A stretch of 64,000 nt of DNA from a bacterium (GTDB lineage: Bacteria; SZUA-79; Acidulodesulfobacterales; Acidulodesulfobacteraceae). The stretch lies in NCBI GenBank assembly GCA_021812245.1, contig JAKAOK010000001.1, positions 62,001 through 126,000 of the forward strand, in the 5' to 3' direction. Both the position numbers and the translations under genes were made by a program. Shown piece by piece: positions 1 through 7,910 of the stretch. The notes under the pieces were generated by a model, which was not told where the DNA came from, made no database searches, and saw only the letters and a list, made by a program, of their open reading frames with translations. Every line of letters begins with the position of its first letter. Within the stretch, counting starts at the first letter, position 1.

Positions 1-1047
1 TAAAACCGGATATGCGACCTGTCCCGCCGTTAAACCGTTTTCGCTCAGTACCGAACCGTTTATTCCTCCGCCGAGCCCAAGCTCGTAATCCGCCACGAAA
101 GACCAATCTGCGGTAGGATTGAATACGCCGTCGATATAACCGTAAAAACTTTTATTCAAGTTGTCTTCGTAAAGCTGTCCGCTTGTGCTTCCCCCCGTGC
201 CGTTTGCCGTTAGATAGCTGTTTTCTCCGTAAACGAATCCTCCGTTAAAAGTAAGCGCGCTCAGAGCGGCATAGCTTTCGTTAAGCTCTATAACGGGCAG
301 ATTATCTATAGGGACGGCAGAGTTGATAGTATTTGCTATTCCGAGGGTCGATGTAAGAGCCGGCACGAAATTGTATGTTAAAAATACGCCGGTTAAAGTT
401 GCGGGTTCCACCGCATCCAGCAGCGAATACGTATCGTTCCAGTTCCTTATCGGATTGAATGCCTCGAATCCCAGCAGTTCCTGTTCCTTTCCTATATGGA
501 TATCGAGTCCGCTTCCTATGGGCAGGTTTATGTTAATATATGCTTTCCTTATGTCGTAAGGCGTCCTGTCCTGAAAAGGCGTCGTAAAATAAGACGTATT
601 TCCGTAATAAGCCTTATAAAACTGAATATTCTGCCCGAAGTCGAGCGATATATGAAAACCTACGCCGTAAGGGTCGGAGGAAGTCCCCGGAGAACGCCTC
701 AGGGTTATATCGGCATTATTTACCGCAAACCCATCCGTCTGCCAGTTATCCCCGTAATTCCCGTTACCCTCGAAAGAAGAAGGGGCGTTCGTTGCGGCGG
801 GTTTCGCTAAATTATACGTATAAGAGCCGATTAGCGTTCCAAGCAGTTGAATATCGGAAAAATAGTTTGGAGAACTCTGCAATTTATTTTCTTTCTTAAT
901 TGCCTGTATCTCCGTCAACGCCTTGTCCAATCTTTTCTCTATTTTTTTAATATTTGCGGCATAAACCTCTTTCTGAACCGTAAATACGGAAAAATACAAA
1001 AATACCGCAAGAAGCATAACACCTGAAAATAATTTACTAAATTTCAT
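1..1047 (-). CDS. Putative outer-membrane beta-barrel porin (BBP2/OmpL-like), 3' end outside the window
   Basis: The frame is open from ATG at 1047 to the window edge (349 codons, no stop). The first ~30 residues form a signal peptide (hydrophobic core MLLAVFLYFSVF) with a likely cleavage site after VYA. A short charged helical stretch (about residues 31-55, KKIEKRLDKALTEIQ) follows, then alternating aromatic, Gly- and Asn-rich strands typical of a beta barrel. The segment LLGFEAFNPIRNW followed by TLTGVFLTYNF resembles the putative beta-barrel porin-2 (BBP2) family; this is from memory of the family. The expected role is solute passage across the outer membrane, substrate unknown. A good ribosome site (aaaaggagag) lies 5 nt before the start. 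A sigma-54 promoter sits upstream, so expression is probably conditional and may depend on the neighbouring NtrX. It could instead be another OM channel family. Confidence 0.72.
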   Translation of the reverse strand, partial: MKFSKLFSGVMLLAVFLYFSVFTVQKEVYAANIKKIEKRLDKALTEIQAIKKENKLQSSPNYFSDIQLLGTLIGSYTYNLAKPAATNAPSSFEGNGNYGDNWQTDGFAVNNADITLRRSPGTSSDPYGVGFHISLDFGQNIQFYKAYYGNTSYFTTPFQDRTPYDIRKAYININLPIGSGLDIHIGKEQELLGFEAFNPIRNWNDTYSLLDAVEPATLTGVFLTYNFVPALTSTLGIANTINSAVPIDNLPVIELNESYAALSALTFNGGFVYGENSYLTANGTGGSTSGQLYEDNLNKSFYGYIDGVFNPTADWSFVADYELGLGGGINGSVLSENGLTAGQVAYPVL

Positions 1048-1100
1048 AATCTCTCCTTTTATTATTTATTTTATAAAATTATAAAGTTTAATTTTTTATA

Positions 1101-1118
1101 AAGCAAAAGTTATGCCAA
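1101..1118 (-). promoter_or_regulatory. Sigma-54 (-24/-12) promoter for the porin
   Basis: On the - strand the sequence reads TTGGCATAACTTTTGCTT. This has the GG and GC dinucleotides of a sigma-54 promoter separated by exactly 10 nt, and the TTGGCA and TTGC blocks are both present. The predicted start of transcription is near 1091, giving a leader of about 45 nt before the porin ATG at 1047. rpoN (16165-17649) and the enhancer-binding protein NtrX (1336-2763) are encoded in the same window. Confidence 0.7.
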
Positions 1119-1167
1119 CTTATTATTTTTAGAATTTAGTAAAGCTCATAAACCCATAAGAGAGCGT

Positions 1168-1217
1168 AGATTGGTTAGCTGCGCTGGACTTCGTCCGTCC
1201 GCTTGCGCTCGCAATGA
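1168..1217. repeat. Dispersed repeat family A (AGATTGGTTAGCTGCGCTGGACT... type)
   Basis: This intergenic copy begins AGATTGGTTAGCTGCGCTGG and ends GCTCGCAATGA. The same modules recur at 1536-1603, 11725-11868, 16132-16155, 29361-29447, 57215-57244 and 62002-62028, with fragments near 43107 and 44682. It lies between the porin promoter and the end of ntrX. The rest of the 288-nt gap holds the promoter and the direct repeats listed separately. Confidence 0.75.
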
Positions 1218-1248
1218 TAGTGGAATAGGGGTAAGATTTATGTGCTAT

Positions 1249-1300
1249 AAATTTAGGCAATTTTGAATACCGACGGTTTATTGATTAAAATTTAGGCAAA
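1249..1300. repeat. Pair of short direct repeats upstream of the sigma-54 promoter
   Basis: AAATTTAGGCAA occurs at 1249-1260 and again, inside AAAATTTAGGCAAA, at 1287-1300. They lie about 150-200 bp upstream of the predicted porin transcription start. That is the usual distance for enhancer sites of sigma-54 activators. A role as activator sites is only a guess; the repeats themselves are plain in the sequence. Confidence 0.35.
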
Positions 1301-1335
1301 GAATACAAACAGAGGAAAAATTTTATGTCGATGAA

Positions 1336-2763
1336 TTAAAAAATTATGTCAAGTGCGTATATTCTTTTCTGTAAGTTGCGGCGGCTCATACCGAGAATCT
1401 GGGCGGTCCTTGTTACGTTATTATTGTTTTCTTTTAATTTGCGGATAAGATATGCCTTTTCAAAATATTCTTTCGCCTGCTTAAAGGAACCAGCCGCCAT
1501 ATAACTTTCGAAATCCAGAGATGAATCGTCTGCGGGAGATTGTTTAGCTTCGCTGGACTCCGTCCGCCTGTGCTGGACTCCGTCCGCTTCGCTCACAATG
1601 ACGTTAGCCTTAATTTTCAATTCCATTCTAACGTCTTTTTCGGTTATTCTGTTATGCATGTTTAAAATAGAAAATCTCTCGATAATATTTTTTAATTCCC
1701 TGACGTTTCCCGGCCAGTTGTAATCTTTTAAAATATTTACGGCGTTTTCTTCTATTTCCAATCTTCCAGCATTACCGCCGAAAATTTTAATAAAATAATC
1801 GATTAAAAGAGGTATATCGTTTTTTCTTTCCCTTAGCGGCGGAATATACAGCGGGATAACGTTAAGCCTATAAAATAAGTCTCTCCTGAATCTGCCCGCA
1901 GATATTTCCAACTCCGGGTCTTTATTCGTAGCCGCGATAACTCTGACGTCCGATTCTATCTCGCTTTCTCCGCCGACCCTCTGAAATTTGTTTTCCTGTA
2001 AAACCCTCAATATTTTAGACTGCATTCTCAGGCTCATATCGCCTATTTCGTCAAGAAAGATAGTCCCGCCGTCCGCAAGCTCGAATTTTCCTTTCTTTCT
2101 TGCGGCGGCTCCCGTAAACGCTCCTTTTTCGTAGCCGAAAATTTCGCTTTCGATAAGTTCTTCGGGTATAGCCGCACAGTTTATAGCTATGAAAGGTTCG
2201 TCTTTTCTTAAACTGTTAAGATGAACCGCCCTTGCCGCAATTTCTTTCCCCGTGCCGTTTTCTCCGGTAATAAGCACGGGAGCGGAAGATGGCGCGGCCT
2301 TTATTATTTTTTCTTTTAAAGTTTTAATGCTTTCCGTTTCGCCGATAAATTCAAACCTTTCCGGCAGGCTTTCCGCAAGAATAGCTTTCTTTTCACTTAA
2401 ACCGTTGAATTTTAAGGCATTTTCCACGGTAATAACCAATCTGTCTAAAGAAAGCGGTTTTTCGATAAAATCGTACGCACCTATTTTAATGGTTTTAATA
2501 GCCGTATCTATGTCGGAATGACCAGAAATCATAATAACCGGAATATTTTTGTTTATCTTAACCATATCCCGCAAAATATCCGCTCCGTCCCTGTCGGGCA
2601 GCCAGACGTCGAGCAAAACGGCGTTGGGCATTTTTTCGGTAAAGGTCTTCAGTCCGGCTTCGCCGCTGGCTTCGGATGTTACGGCATAACCCTCGTCTTT
2701 AAGTATGCCGGATAAAGAACTTCTTATGCCGTCTTCGTCGTCTATAACCAAAACAAGTTTCAT
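1336..2763 (-). CDS. ntrX: Sigma-54-dependent response regulator NtrX
   Basis: The 475-residue protein has three domains. A receiver domain (about 1-120) has the acidic pocket DDE at 8-10, phospho-acceptor Asp52 (LLDVWLPDRDG) and Lys102 (EKPL). An AAA+ sigma-54 activator domain has Walker A GENGTGKE at 167-174, the sigma-54 contact loop GAFTGA at 214-219 and Walker B FLDEIGDM. A C-terminal Fis-type helix-turn-helix (VTRTAQILGMSRRNLQKRI) follows. The protein should be phosphorylated by NtrY, encoded 18 nt upstream in the same direction, and activate RpoN promoters. Historically NtrYX is tied to nitrogen, redox or envelope control. The ribosome site aaaaggag precedes ATG 2763. The linker before the HTH (residues about 387-410) is encoded by a copy of dispersed repeat A, inserted without breaking the frame. 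Assignment as NtrX rather than another NtrC-family member rests on the NtrY partner. Confidence 0.9.
   Translation of the reverse strand: MKLVLVIDDEDGIRSSLSGILKDEGYAVTSEASGEAGLKTFTEKMPNAVLLDVWLPDRDGADILRDMVKINKNIPVIMISGHSDIDTAIKTIKIGAYDFIEKPLSLDRLVITVENALKFNGLSEKKAILAESLPERFEFIGETESIKTLKEKIIKAAPSSAPVLITGENGTGKEIAARAVHLNSLRKDEPFIAINCAAIPEELIESEIFGYEKGAFTGAAARKKGKFELADGGTIFLDEIGDMSLRMQSKILRVLQENKFQRVGGESEIESDVRVIAATNKDPELEISAGRFRRDLFYRLNVIPLYIPPLRERKNDIPLLIDYFIKIFGGNAGRLEIEENAVNILKDYNWPGNVRELKNIIERFSILNMHNRITEKDVRMELKIKANVIVSEADGVQHRRTESSEAKQSPADDSSLDFESYMAAGSFKQAKEYFEKAYLIRKLKENNNNVTRTAQILGMSRRNLQKRIYALDIIF
1536..1603. repeat. Repeat family A copy inside the ntrX coding sequence
   Basis: Read on the - strand, the segment runs CGTCATTGTGAGCGAAGCGG, then ACGGAGTCCAGC, then an extra copy of CGGACGGAGTCCAGC, then GAAGCTAAACAATCTC. 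This matches the order of modules in the intergenic copy at 29363-29410. It stays in frame and encodes about residues 387-410 of NtrX (hydrophilic, ...EADGVQHRRTESSEAKQ...), between the AAA+ and HTH domains. The internal direct duplication is not seen in the other copies. Confidence 0.8.
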
Positions 2764-2781
2764 TTTTACTCCTTTTACCTT

Positions 2782-4710
2782 TTAAATCTTATCTACGGGC
2801 AGTTCTATTATAAAATCCGCTCCGCCGTTTTCGTTATTTTTTGCGCTTATTACGGCATTGTTTTCCATTATAATGTTCTTCGTAATTGCCAAACCCAGAC
2901 CCGTTCCGCCCTGTTTCGTAGAAAAGTACGGCTCATACATATTCTGCATTACTTCATCGTTTATGCCGGTTCCGTTATCGGAAAAAATTATTCTAATTAT
3001 ACTGCCGTTTGCTGTTTCATCCTTTGCGGTTTCGGTGGTTATTACGATTTCCGCTTTATAATTAAAACCGGCGCCCCCTGCAATGCCTCCGACTTTTTCT
3101 ATCGATTTTAAAGTTATACTGAATACCGCATTATCGATAATGTTCATAAACGCTCTTTTCATCTGCCTCTTATCGACGAAAGCCATTGAAGGATTAGCGC
3201 CTAGTGCTTCAACGAATTCTATATTTCTATGCGCATTTTTGTAAAGCATAACAACCTCGTCTATTAAAGAATTCAAATCCGTTAATTCAAAATTGGCCTT
3301 AGGGAGCCTTGCATAAAGCGAAAATTCATCTACAAGATTTTTTAAATCGTCAACCTCTTTAATAATGGTATCGATAGAATCGTTAAAAATATGGTCGCCT
3401 GAATTGATTTTGCTTCCGTATTTTCTTTTTAATCTTTCCGCCGAAAGCCTTATGGGCGTTAAAGGATTTTTTATTTCGTGCGACATTCGTTTTGCGACTT
3501 CTTCCCATGCCGCGACTCTCTGAGCTTTCATCATATCCGTAGTATCGTTCAAAACGATAATAAAGCCTATGTAATTGTCGGCTTCATCTTTTAACACGGT
3601 GAGATTAACTATATACACCTTTAAACTGCCGCCCATATTTAATTTTATCTCTTTCGTTAAAGTTTCTTTGCCTGTTTTAGTTAAATCTCTGATGATGCTC
3701 CTTATATCGGAAAACACGGATTTGTCGAAAACATCCTTATAATTTCTGCCTGCCGCATCCTTATTGCTTATGCCGAACATATATTCGGCGGCATTATTCA
3801 GGCTCCTGATTTTTCCCGTGGAATCTACGACTATAACGCCCGCATGGATGTTTTTTAATATTATCTCCATAAATCTTCTTCTTCTGTCTATTTCTTCGTT
3901 GACTTTTTTTAAATCGGCATTGGCCTTTTCTATCTCTTCTTTATTGTTTTTCAGGTCAAAAGCCATCGCATTAAAAGAATTTACGAGCATTCCTATTTCA
4001 TCGTCCGACTCCTTATTCACGTTTATATCTAAATCTCCGGACGCCACTTTTTTCGTTCCTTCCACTAAATCTATAATCGGTTTGGTCAGCTTTTTCGACA
4101 GATAAAACCCCACCCATGAAGATATAAACAGAACTATAAGGGTAAATATCGAAAAGAAAATGAGATAAGTCGTTTCCATGGGATTTTTTATGAATCTTAT
4201 CTGCGAATATTCCTTATAAAAATGTTCGAGCCATTCTATTTTCCGATTAACGGCGGCATCCCCGGCGCTCTTAATTAATCCGCTTTTATGGCGGATTATA
4301 CTTGAAGTATAGTACATTGCTTTTTCGAATCTGAGCGAATACCATTTGTTTATGATATTAGAAGCAAAATTGGCGGCAATTATAACGATAAACATAAAAA
4401 CGGACGGAACTAAGCTTACTATTACAAATAATCCCACAAGCTTAGTCCTCAGTTTTGCCCCGATTACGCCCCTTTTCCGTTCTATGATTAATTTTACGAC
4501 ATTCCTCAGCACAAGAAACGACATCAGCAGAAATAATACTATCGTAATATTTATATAGGCGTAAACGATAATCTTAGACGTTACCGAAACATTCGAGAAA
4601 GAAATCATCCTTAATTCTTCGTATGTGGAAAAAACCACAAGGAAGAATATTACGGCCGCAAAGATGATTTCTCTTTTAATTTTTATTTTTTCAGGGTCTT
4701 TTTTATTCAT
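2782..4710 (-). CDS. ntrY: NtrY-type sensor histidine kinase
   Basis: The 642-residue inner-membrane kinase has several N-terminal membrane segments (about 15-30, 48-68, 90-112 and 183-205). The last two flank a short extracytoplasmic region. A HAMP linker (KKLTKPIIDLVEGTKKVASG), a short coiled coil, a PAS domain (IHAGVIVVDSTGKI...), and a HisKA domain follow, the latter with phospho-acceptor His411 in RMSHEIKNPLTP. The HATPase_c domain ends it, with DNGTGI and GTGLGLAIT boxes. All catalytic boxes are present. It pairs with ntrX just downstream (18-nt gap). The N-terminal sensing part looks compact. The signal cannot be read from the sequence. The divergent MBL gene starts 51 nt away, so the two share a small promoter region. 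Confidence 0.9.
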   Translation of the reverse strand: MNKKDPEKIKIKREIIFAAVIFFLVVFSTYEELRMISFSNVSVTSKIIVYAYINITIVLFLLMSFLVLRNVVKLIIERKRGVIGAKLRTKLVGLFVIVSLVPSVFMFIVIIAANFASNIINKWYSLRFEKAMYYTSSIIRHKSGLIKSAGDAAVNRKIEWLEHFYKEYSQIRFIKNPMETTYLIFFSIFTLIVLFISSWVGFYLSKKLTKPIIDLVEGTKKVASGDLDINVNKESDDEIGMLVNSFNAMAFDLKNNKEEIEKANADLKKVNEEIDRRRRFMEIILKNIHAGVIVVDSTGKIRSLNNAAEYMFGISNKDAAGRNYKDVFDKSVFSDIRSIIRDLTKTGKETLTKEIKLNMGGSLKVYIVNLTVLKDEADNYIGFIIVLNDTTDMMKAQRVAAWEEVAKRMSHEIKNPLTPIRLSAERLKRKYGSKINSGDHIFNDSIDTIIKEVDDLKNLVDEFSLYARLPKANFELTDLNSLIDEVVMLYKNAHRNIEFVEALGANPSMAFVDKRQMKRAFMNIIDNAVFSITLKSIEKVGGIAGGAGFNYKAEIVITTETAKDETANGSIIRIIFSDNGTGINDEVMQNMYEPYFSTKQGGTGLGLAITKNIIMENNAVISAKNNENGGADFIIELPVDKI

Positions 4711-4761
4711 TGCAGTATATACGCTTTATTTAATATACATTTTATTGTATCATAAAAATAT

Positions 4762-5538
4762 ATGAAAATATTAGTCCTTGGATGCGGCACTTCGACGGGC
4801 GTTCCGTTAATAGGATGCACATGCAGTGTTTGCGCTTCGGCGAACCCTAAAAATAAAAGGCTGAGACCTTCCGTTTTAGTATCGGAAAATAATTTCGATA
4901 TCCTGATAGATACCGCGCCCGATTTAAGAACACAGGCACTAAAATTTAACGTTAAAAATATAGACGCCGTTTTATATACCCATACGCATGCCGACCATAT
5001 TTTCGGAATAGACGATTTAAGAATGTTCAATTATTTAAAAAGGGATGATAATAAATTTATTCCGATATACGCTTCCGAAACCGCTATAAATTTTATTAAA
5101 GATAAATTCGATTATATATTTAAAGAAAAATCGGAATCCAGCAAACCTTATCTTGTTCCTAACGCTATAAAAGAACATTTGGAAATAAAGCCTGGATTAA
5201 AAATTACTCCTATTCCGGTTTTTCACGGCAAGAATTTAATATACGGATACAGGATAAACGATTTCGCCTACATCACTGATGTTTCTTCCATACCCGAACA
5301 GTCGTTCGATTTATTGAAAGGTTTAAAGGGGCTAATGATAGATGCCCTTAGATATAAACCGCATCCGACCCACCTGAGCATCGAAGAGGCGATTCTGATT
5401 TCCGGAAAAATAAATCCCGCAAAAACATATTTCACCCATATGGGACACAATATAGATTACGAAGAGATAACCGGCATCTGTTTATGCAGGCCGGACAACC
5501 TGATACCGGCATACGACGGGTTAAGTTTTGAACTATAA
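4762..5538 (+). CDS. MBL-fold metal-dependent hydrolase (PhnP-like phosphodiesterase family)
   Basis: The 258-residue protein begins MKILVLGCGTSTGVPLIGC. It carries the metallo-beta-lactamase metal motif HTHADH (THTHADHIFGIDDL), a later His in PVFHGKN, an Asp in YITDVSS and a C-terminal THMGHN. The N-terminal cysteine group (GCTCSVCASANPKNKR) matches the extra metal-binding Cys cluster of PhnP-like cyclic phosphodiesterases. It probably hydrolyses a phosphodiester, such as a cyclic nucleotide or ribosyl phosphate. No other phn genes are near, so the true substrate is unknown. It stands alone on the + strand, divergent from ntrY and convergent with lptG. Confidence 0.82.
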   Translation: MKILVLGCGTSTGVPLIGCTCSVCASANPKNKRLRPSVLVSENNFDILIDTAPDLRTQALKFNVKNIDAVLYTHTHADHIFGIDDLRMFNYLKRDDNKFIPIYASETAINFIKDKFDYIFKEKSESSKPYLVPNAIKEHLEIKPGLKITPIPVFHGKNLIYGYRINDFAYITDVSSIPEQSFDLLKGLKGLMIDALRYKPHPTHLSIEEAILISGKINPAKTYFTHMGHNIDYEEITGICLCRPDNLIPAYDGLSFEL

Positions 5539-5554
5539 AAAACCGGCCGGATAA

Positions 5555-6658
5555 TCAGTCGATATCCGTTATAAAATATAAAGCAAACGATAGAAATATA
5601 ATATCGGACATAAACGCGGACAGGATAGGATTAAGCTGGGCGGATTCTCCAAGAGACAAAGCTATGGAATTTATAACCCACCATGTAAAAGCAAATACTA
5701 AACTGATGCCTATAGAAACGGGAGAATTACCCTTTTTCCCGAGCAAAAGCCCGATAGAAATTCCTATCAGTATAAGAATTAAATTGATAATAGGAAAAGA
5801 TAATTTAGAATAATAACTCGTGAGAATATAACTTAAGCCCGATTCGGATTTTTTTGCCACCGTTATCATTTTTGAAAGGTTTATTATCGATAAAAACTCA
5901 GGTTTCAAGGTATAAGACCTGAAAAAATTTAAGTCTAAATACATCGGAATATTAATAGTTTTAAAATATTTCTGGACAAATCCCCGCCCCTTTTCTATAT
6001 CGAAATCGTCTTCCTGCCCGCCCGTTAATTTTAACCCGCCTTTTCCGAAATAGCCGGTTTTAGCGATATACCTCTTTTTCAGCATAAATTTATCGTCAAA
6101 TACGTAAACGTTGACTCCCCTAACCGTCTTAGATGCCGGGTCCATAATCTCCGCCGTCACTATGCACCGCTTATAATGAATAAATATGTTTTTGGTAGTG
6201 TATTTATAGACCGAACCCTCGTTATAATTTTTATTTTTATTAATATCTTTCTGCATAACGACTCTTCTCAAAACATTCGACCTTACCGCGACAAAATTAG
6301 AAAGCAAAAATGCAAAAACGGATATTGCCGCGCCTAAAATTATTAAGGGAGCGAAAAATCTCGTCATGCTTAAACCGGAAGATTTTACGGCCGTTATTTC
6401 GTTATTTTTATTAAAAAAGGATATTGAAAGCAGGGTTGACAGAAGGACCGACAGCGGAAGCACCCTGTATGTTATCTCCGGCAGTTTGTAAAAAAAATAA
6501 AGAATTATATATTGAAACTCAGGGGAATGCTTTGTGAAGGCGCCGATGTTGGAAATAAAATCCACCACTATATAAAAAAATATAAGGCTCAGAAGCGATA
6601 CGGCGAAATATTTTAAAAATTCGCTTATAAGATATTTCTGCAATATTTTTATTTTCAT
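5555..6658 (-). CDS. lptG: LPS export permease, YjgP/YjgQ family (LptG)
   Basis: The 367-residue inner-membrane protein has N-terminal membrane helices (about 15-35, 60-80, 97-120), a large periplasmic beta-jellyroll segment (about 130-265), and three C-terminal helices (LSFPIINLILILIGISIGLLL onward). This is the family architecture, and with LptF and the LptB ATPase (17840-18562) it forms the LptB2FG extractor that hands LPS to LptC and LptA. The cytoplasmic coupling segment NEITAVKSSGLSMTRF is conserved in this family. It is assigned LptG because it is the second gene of the pair and retains the VVDFISNIGAF region typical of LptG. It lies 20 nt downstream of lptF, in one operon. Confidence 0.85.
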   Translation of the reverse strand: MKIKILQKYLISEFLKYFAVSLLSLIFFYIVVDFISNIGAFTKHSPEFQYIILYFFYKLPEITYRVLPLSVLLSTLLSISFFNKNNEITAVKSSGLSMTRFFAPLIILGAAISVFAFLLSNFVAVRSNVLRRVVMQKDINKNKNYNEGSVYKYTTKNIFIHYKRCIVTAEIMDPASKTVRGVNVYVFDDKFMLKKRYIAKTGYFGKGGLKLTGGQEDDFDIEKGRGFVQKYFKTINIPMYLDLNFFRSYTLKPEFLSIINLSKMITVAKKSESGLSYILTSYYSKLSFPIINLILILIGISIGLLLGKKGNSPVSIGISLVFAFTWWVINSIALSLGESAQLNPILSAFMSDIIFLSFALYFITDID

Positions 6659-6678
6659 AGATATTCAAATACCCGCAA

Positions 6679-7767
6679 TTACTTTAAAAAGGCTTTTAGA
6701 TACAGAACGGAGCCGGAAACGGCAAGAAATAAATCCGCTCCCCAGACGCCTATGACGGGATTTAACTGATTTCTAAGGGACAGATAAAATCCCGACGTGA
6801 AAATTATATAATAAATCACCACGAATATTATAGTATATGAAATGGCAAGAAATAAACTCCTTTTTTCCAAAAGCATACCGAGCGGCATACCTATGAATAT
6901 AAATAAAACCGTGGCGGCGGGAATAGCGATTTTTTTATAAAGATACGCAAGATAAATATTTTTCATTTCGGGACTTTTTTCAGTCAGATATTTTCTTGCA
7001 AGAACGGAAAAAGTTAAAAAATGCATGGAACTGTTTTTTCCGGGAAAAGACAGGCCTTTTAATTTAATATTTATTTTATAGGTATTAAAATGCAGGAGCC
7101 AGAAGCTTTTTGAATCCGGATTCTGGTTTTGGATAGTTCCTTTTTTTAAATAAAAAGACAGCGTGTTAAGTTTTTGATTGTATTTTATACTGCCGCTTTT
7201 TGCTATTAAAGTTTCAGGCGTATTATGGACTTTGTTTAATATAAAAATGCCCTTCAGGGTAGATTTATCCGCATTAACGTCTTTCACGAAAATTTTTAAG
7301 TTTCCGAACCTGTTTGTCAGCGAATTTCTTTTTAACGCCGAGAGAGCGGCTTTCTTGACCTCTTTTACGGCAAGGACCCTGAAAAAAAAATTGAATCTGG
7401 GTGCTACATAAAAGGAAAAAAGAATCGAAAACGAAAGGGGTATTAATGCAAATAATAAAACCGGTTTCGTAAGCTTAAATATGCTTATGCCCGAAGCCCT
7501 GAGCGCCATAATTTCGTTATCCTGCGTCATTTTTCCGAACACCGTCAAGAGGGCAAGCAAAAAAGACACCGGAAGAGTTATTATCATAAAATCCGGTATA
7601 GTCAAACTTGCAAGTTTTATTACCGCCGAAATGCTTATGCCTTTATTTAGAACCATCTGCGTCAACAAAAGAATACGGTTTATAGTAACGCTGAACGTAA
7701 ATACTAAAAGTCCGAAAATAAAGGGAAAAATCATCTGTCTAAATATATATCTGTCTATGGTTGACAT
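6679..7767 (-). CDS. lptF: LPS export permease, YjgP/YjgQ family (LptF)
   Basis: The 362-residue protein begins MSTIDRYIFRQMIFPFIFGL, a typical LptF start. Membrane helices lie at about 12-32, 55-78 and 98-122. A periplasmic domain (about 125-260) and a C-terminal helix bundle (IAIPAATVLFIFIGMPLGM...) follow. The segment NEIMALRASGISIFKLTKP is the family's coupling helix that contacts LptB. Upstream lies the 143-nt divergent region shared with the pseudo-receiver gene; I see no clear promoter hexamers in it. Swapping the LptF and LptG labels is possible but unlikely. Confidence 0.85.
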   Translation of the reverse strand: MSTIDRYIFRQMIFPFIFGLLVFTFSVTINRILLLTQMVLNKGISISAVIKLASLTIPDFMIITLPVSFLLALLTVFGKMTQDNEIMALRASGISIFKLTKPVLLFALIPLSFSILFSFYVAPRFNFFFRVLAVKEVKKAALSALKRNSLTNRFGNLKIFVKDVNADKSTLKGIFILNKVHNTPETLIAKSGSIKYNQKLNTLSFYLKKGTIQNQNPDSKSFWLLHFNTYKINIKLKGLSFPGKNSSMHFLTFSVLARKYLTEKSPEMKNIYLAYLYKKIAIPAATVLFIFIGMPLGMLLEKRSLFLAISYTIIFVVIYYIIFTSGFYLSLRNQLNPVIGVWGADLFLAVSGSVLYLKAFLK

Positions 7768-7910
7768 AATTGCTTTAAAATTATTGACTATATTATTTAA
7801 AAATATTAAAATTAAGATAAAATTAAATGGAAATATAGTATAGTATAAATATACCGATAATAGTATATCAAAAATTACAAATGTTTTAAAGCATTGGGAG
7901 GCGGTAAATT

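Noticed and set aside
323-810. Two open frames on the + strand within the porin region
   Set aside because: They overlap the long - strand frame, which has a signal peptide, a ribosome site, a promoter and a barrel pattern, so they are shadows.
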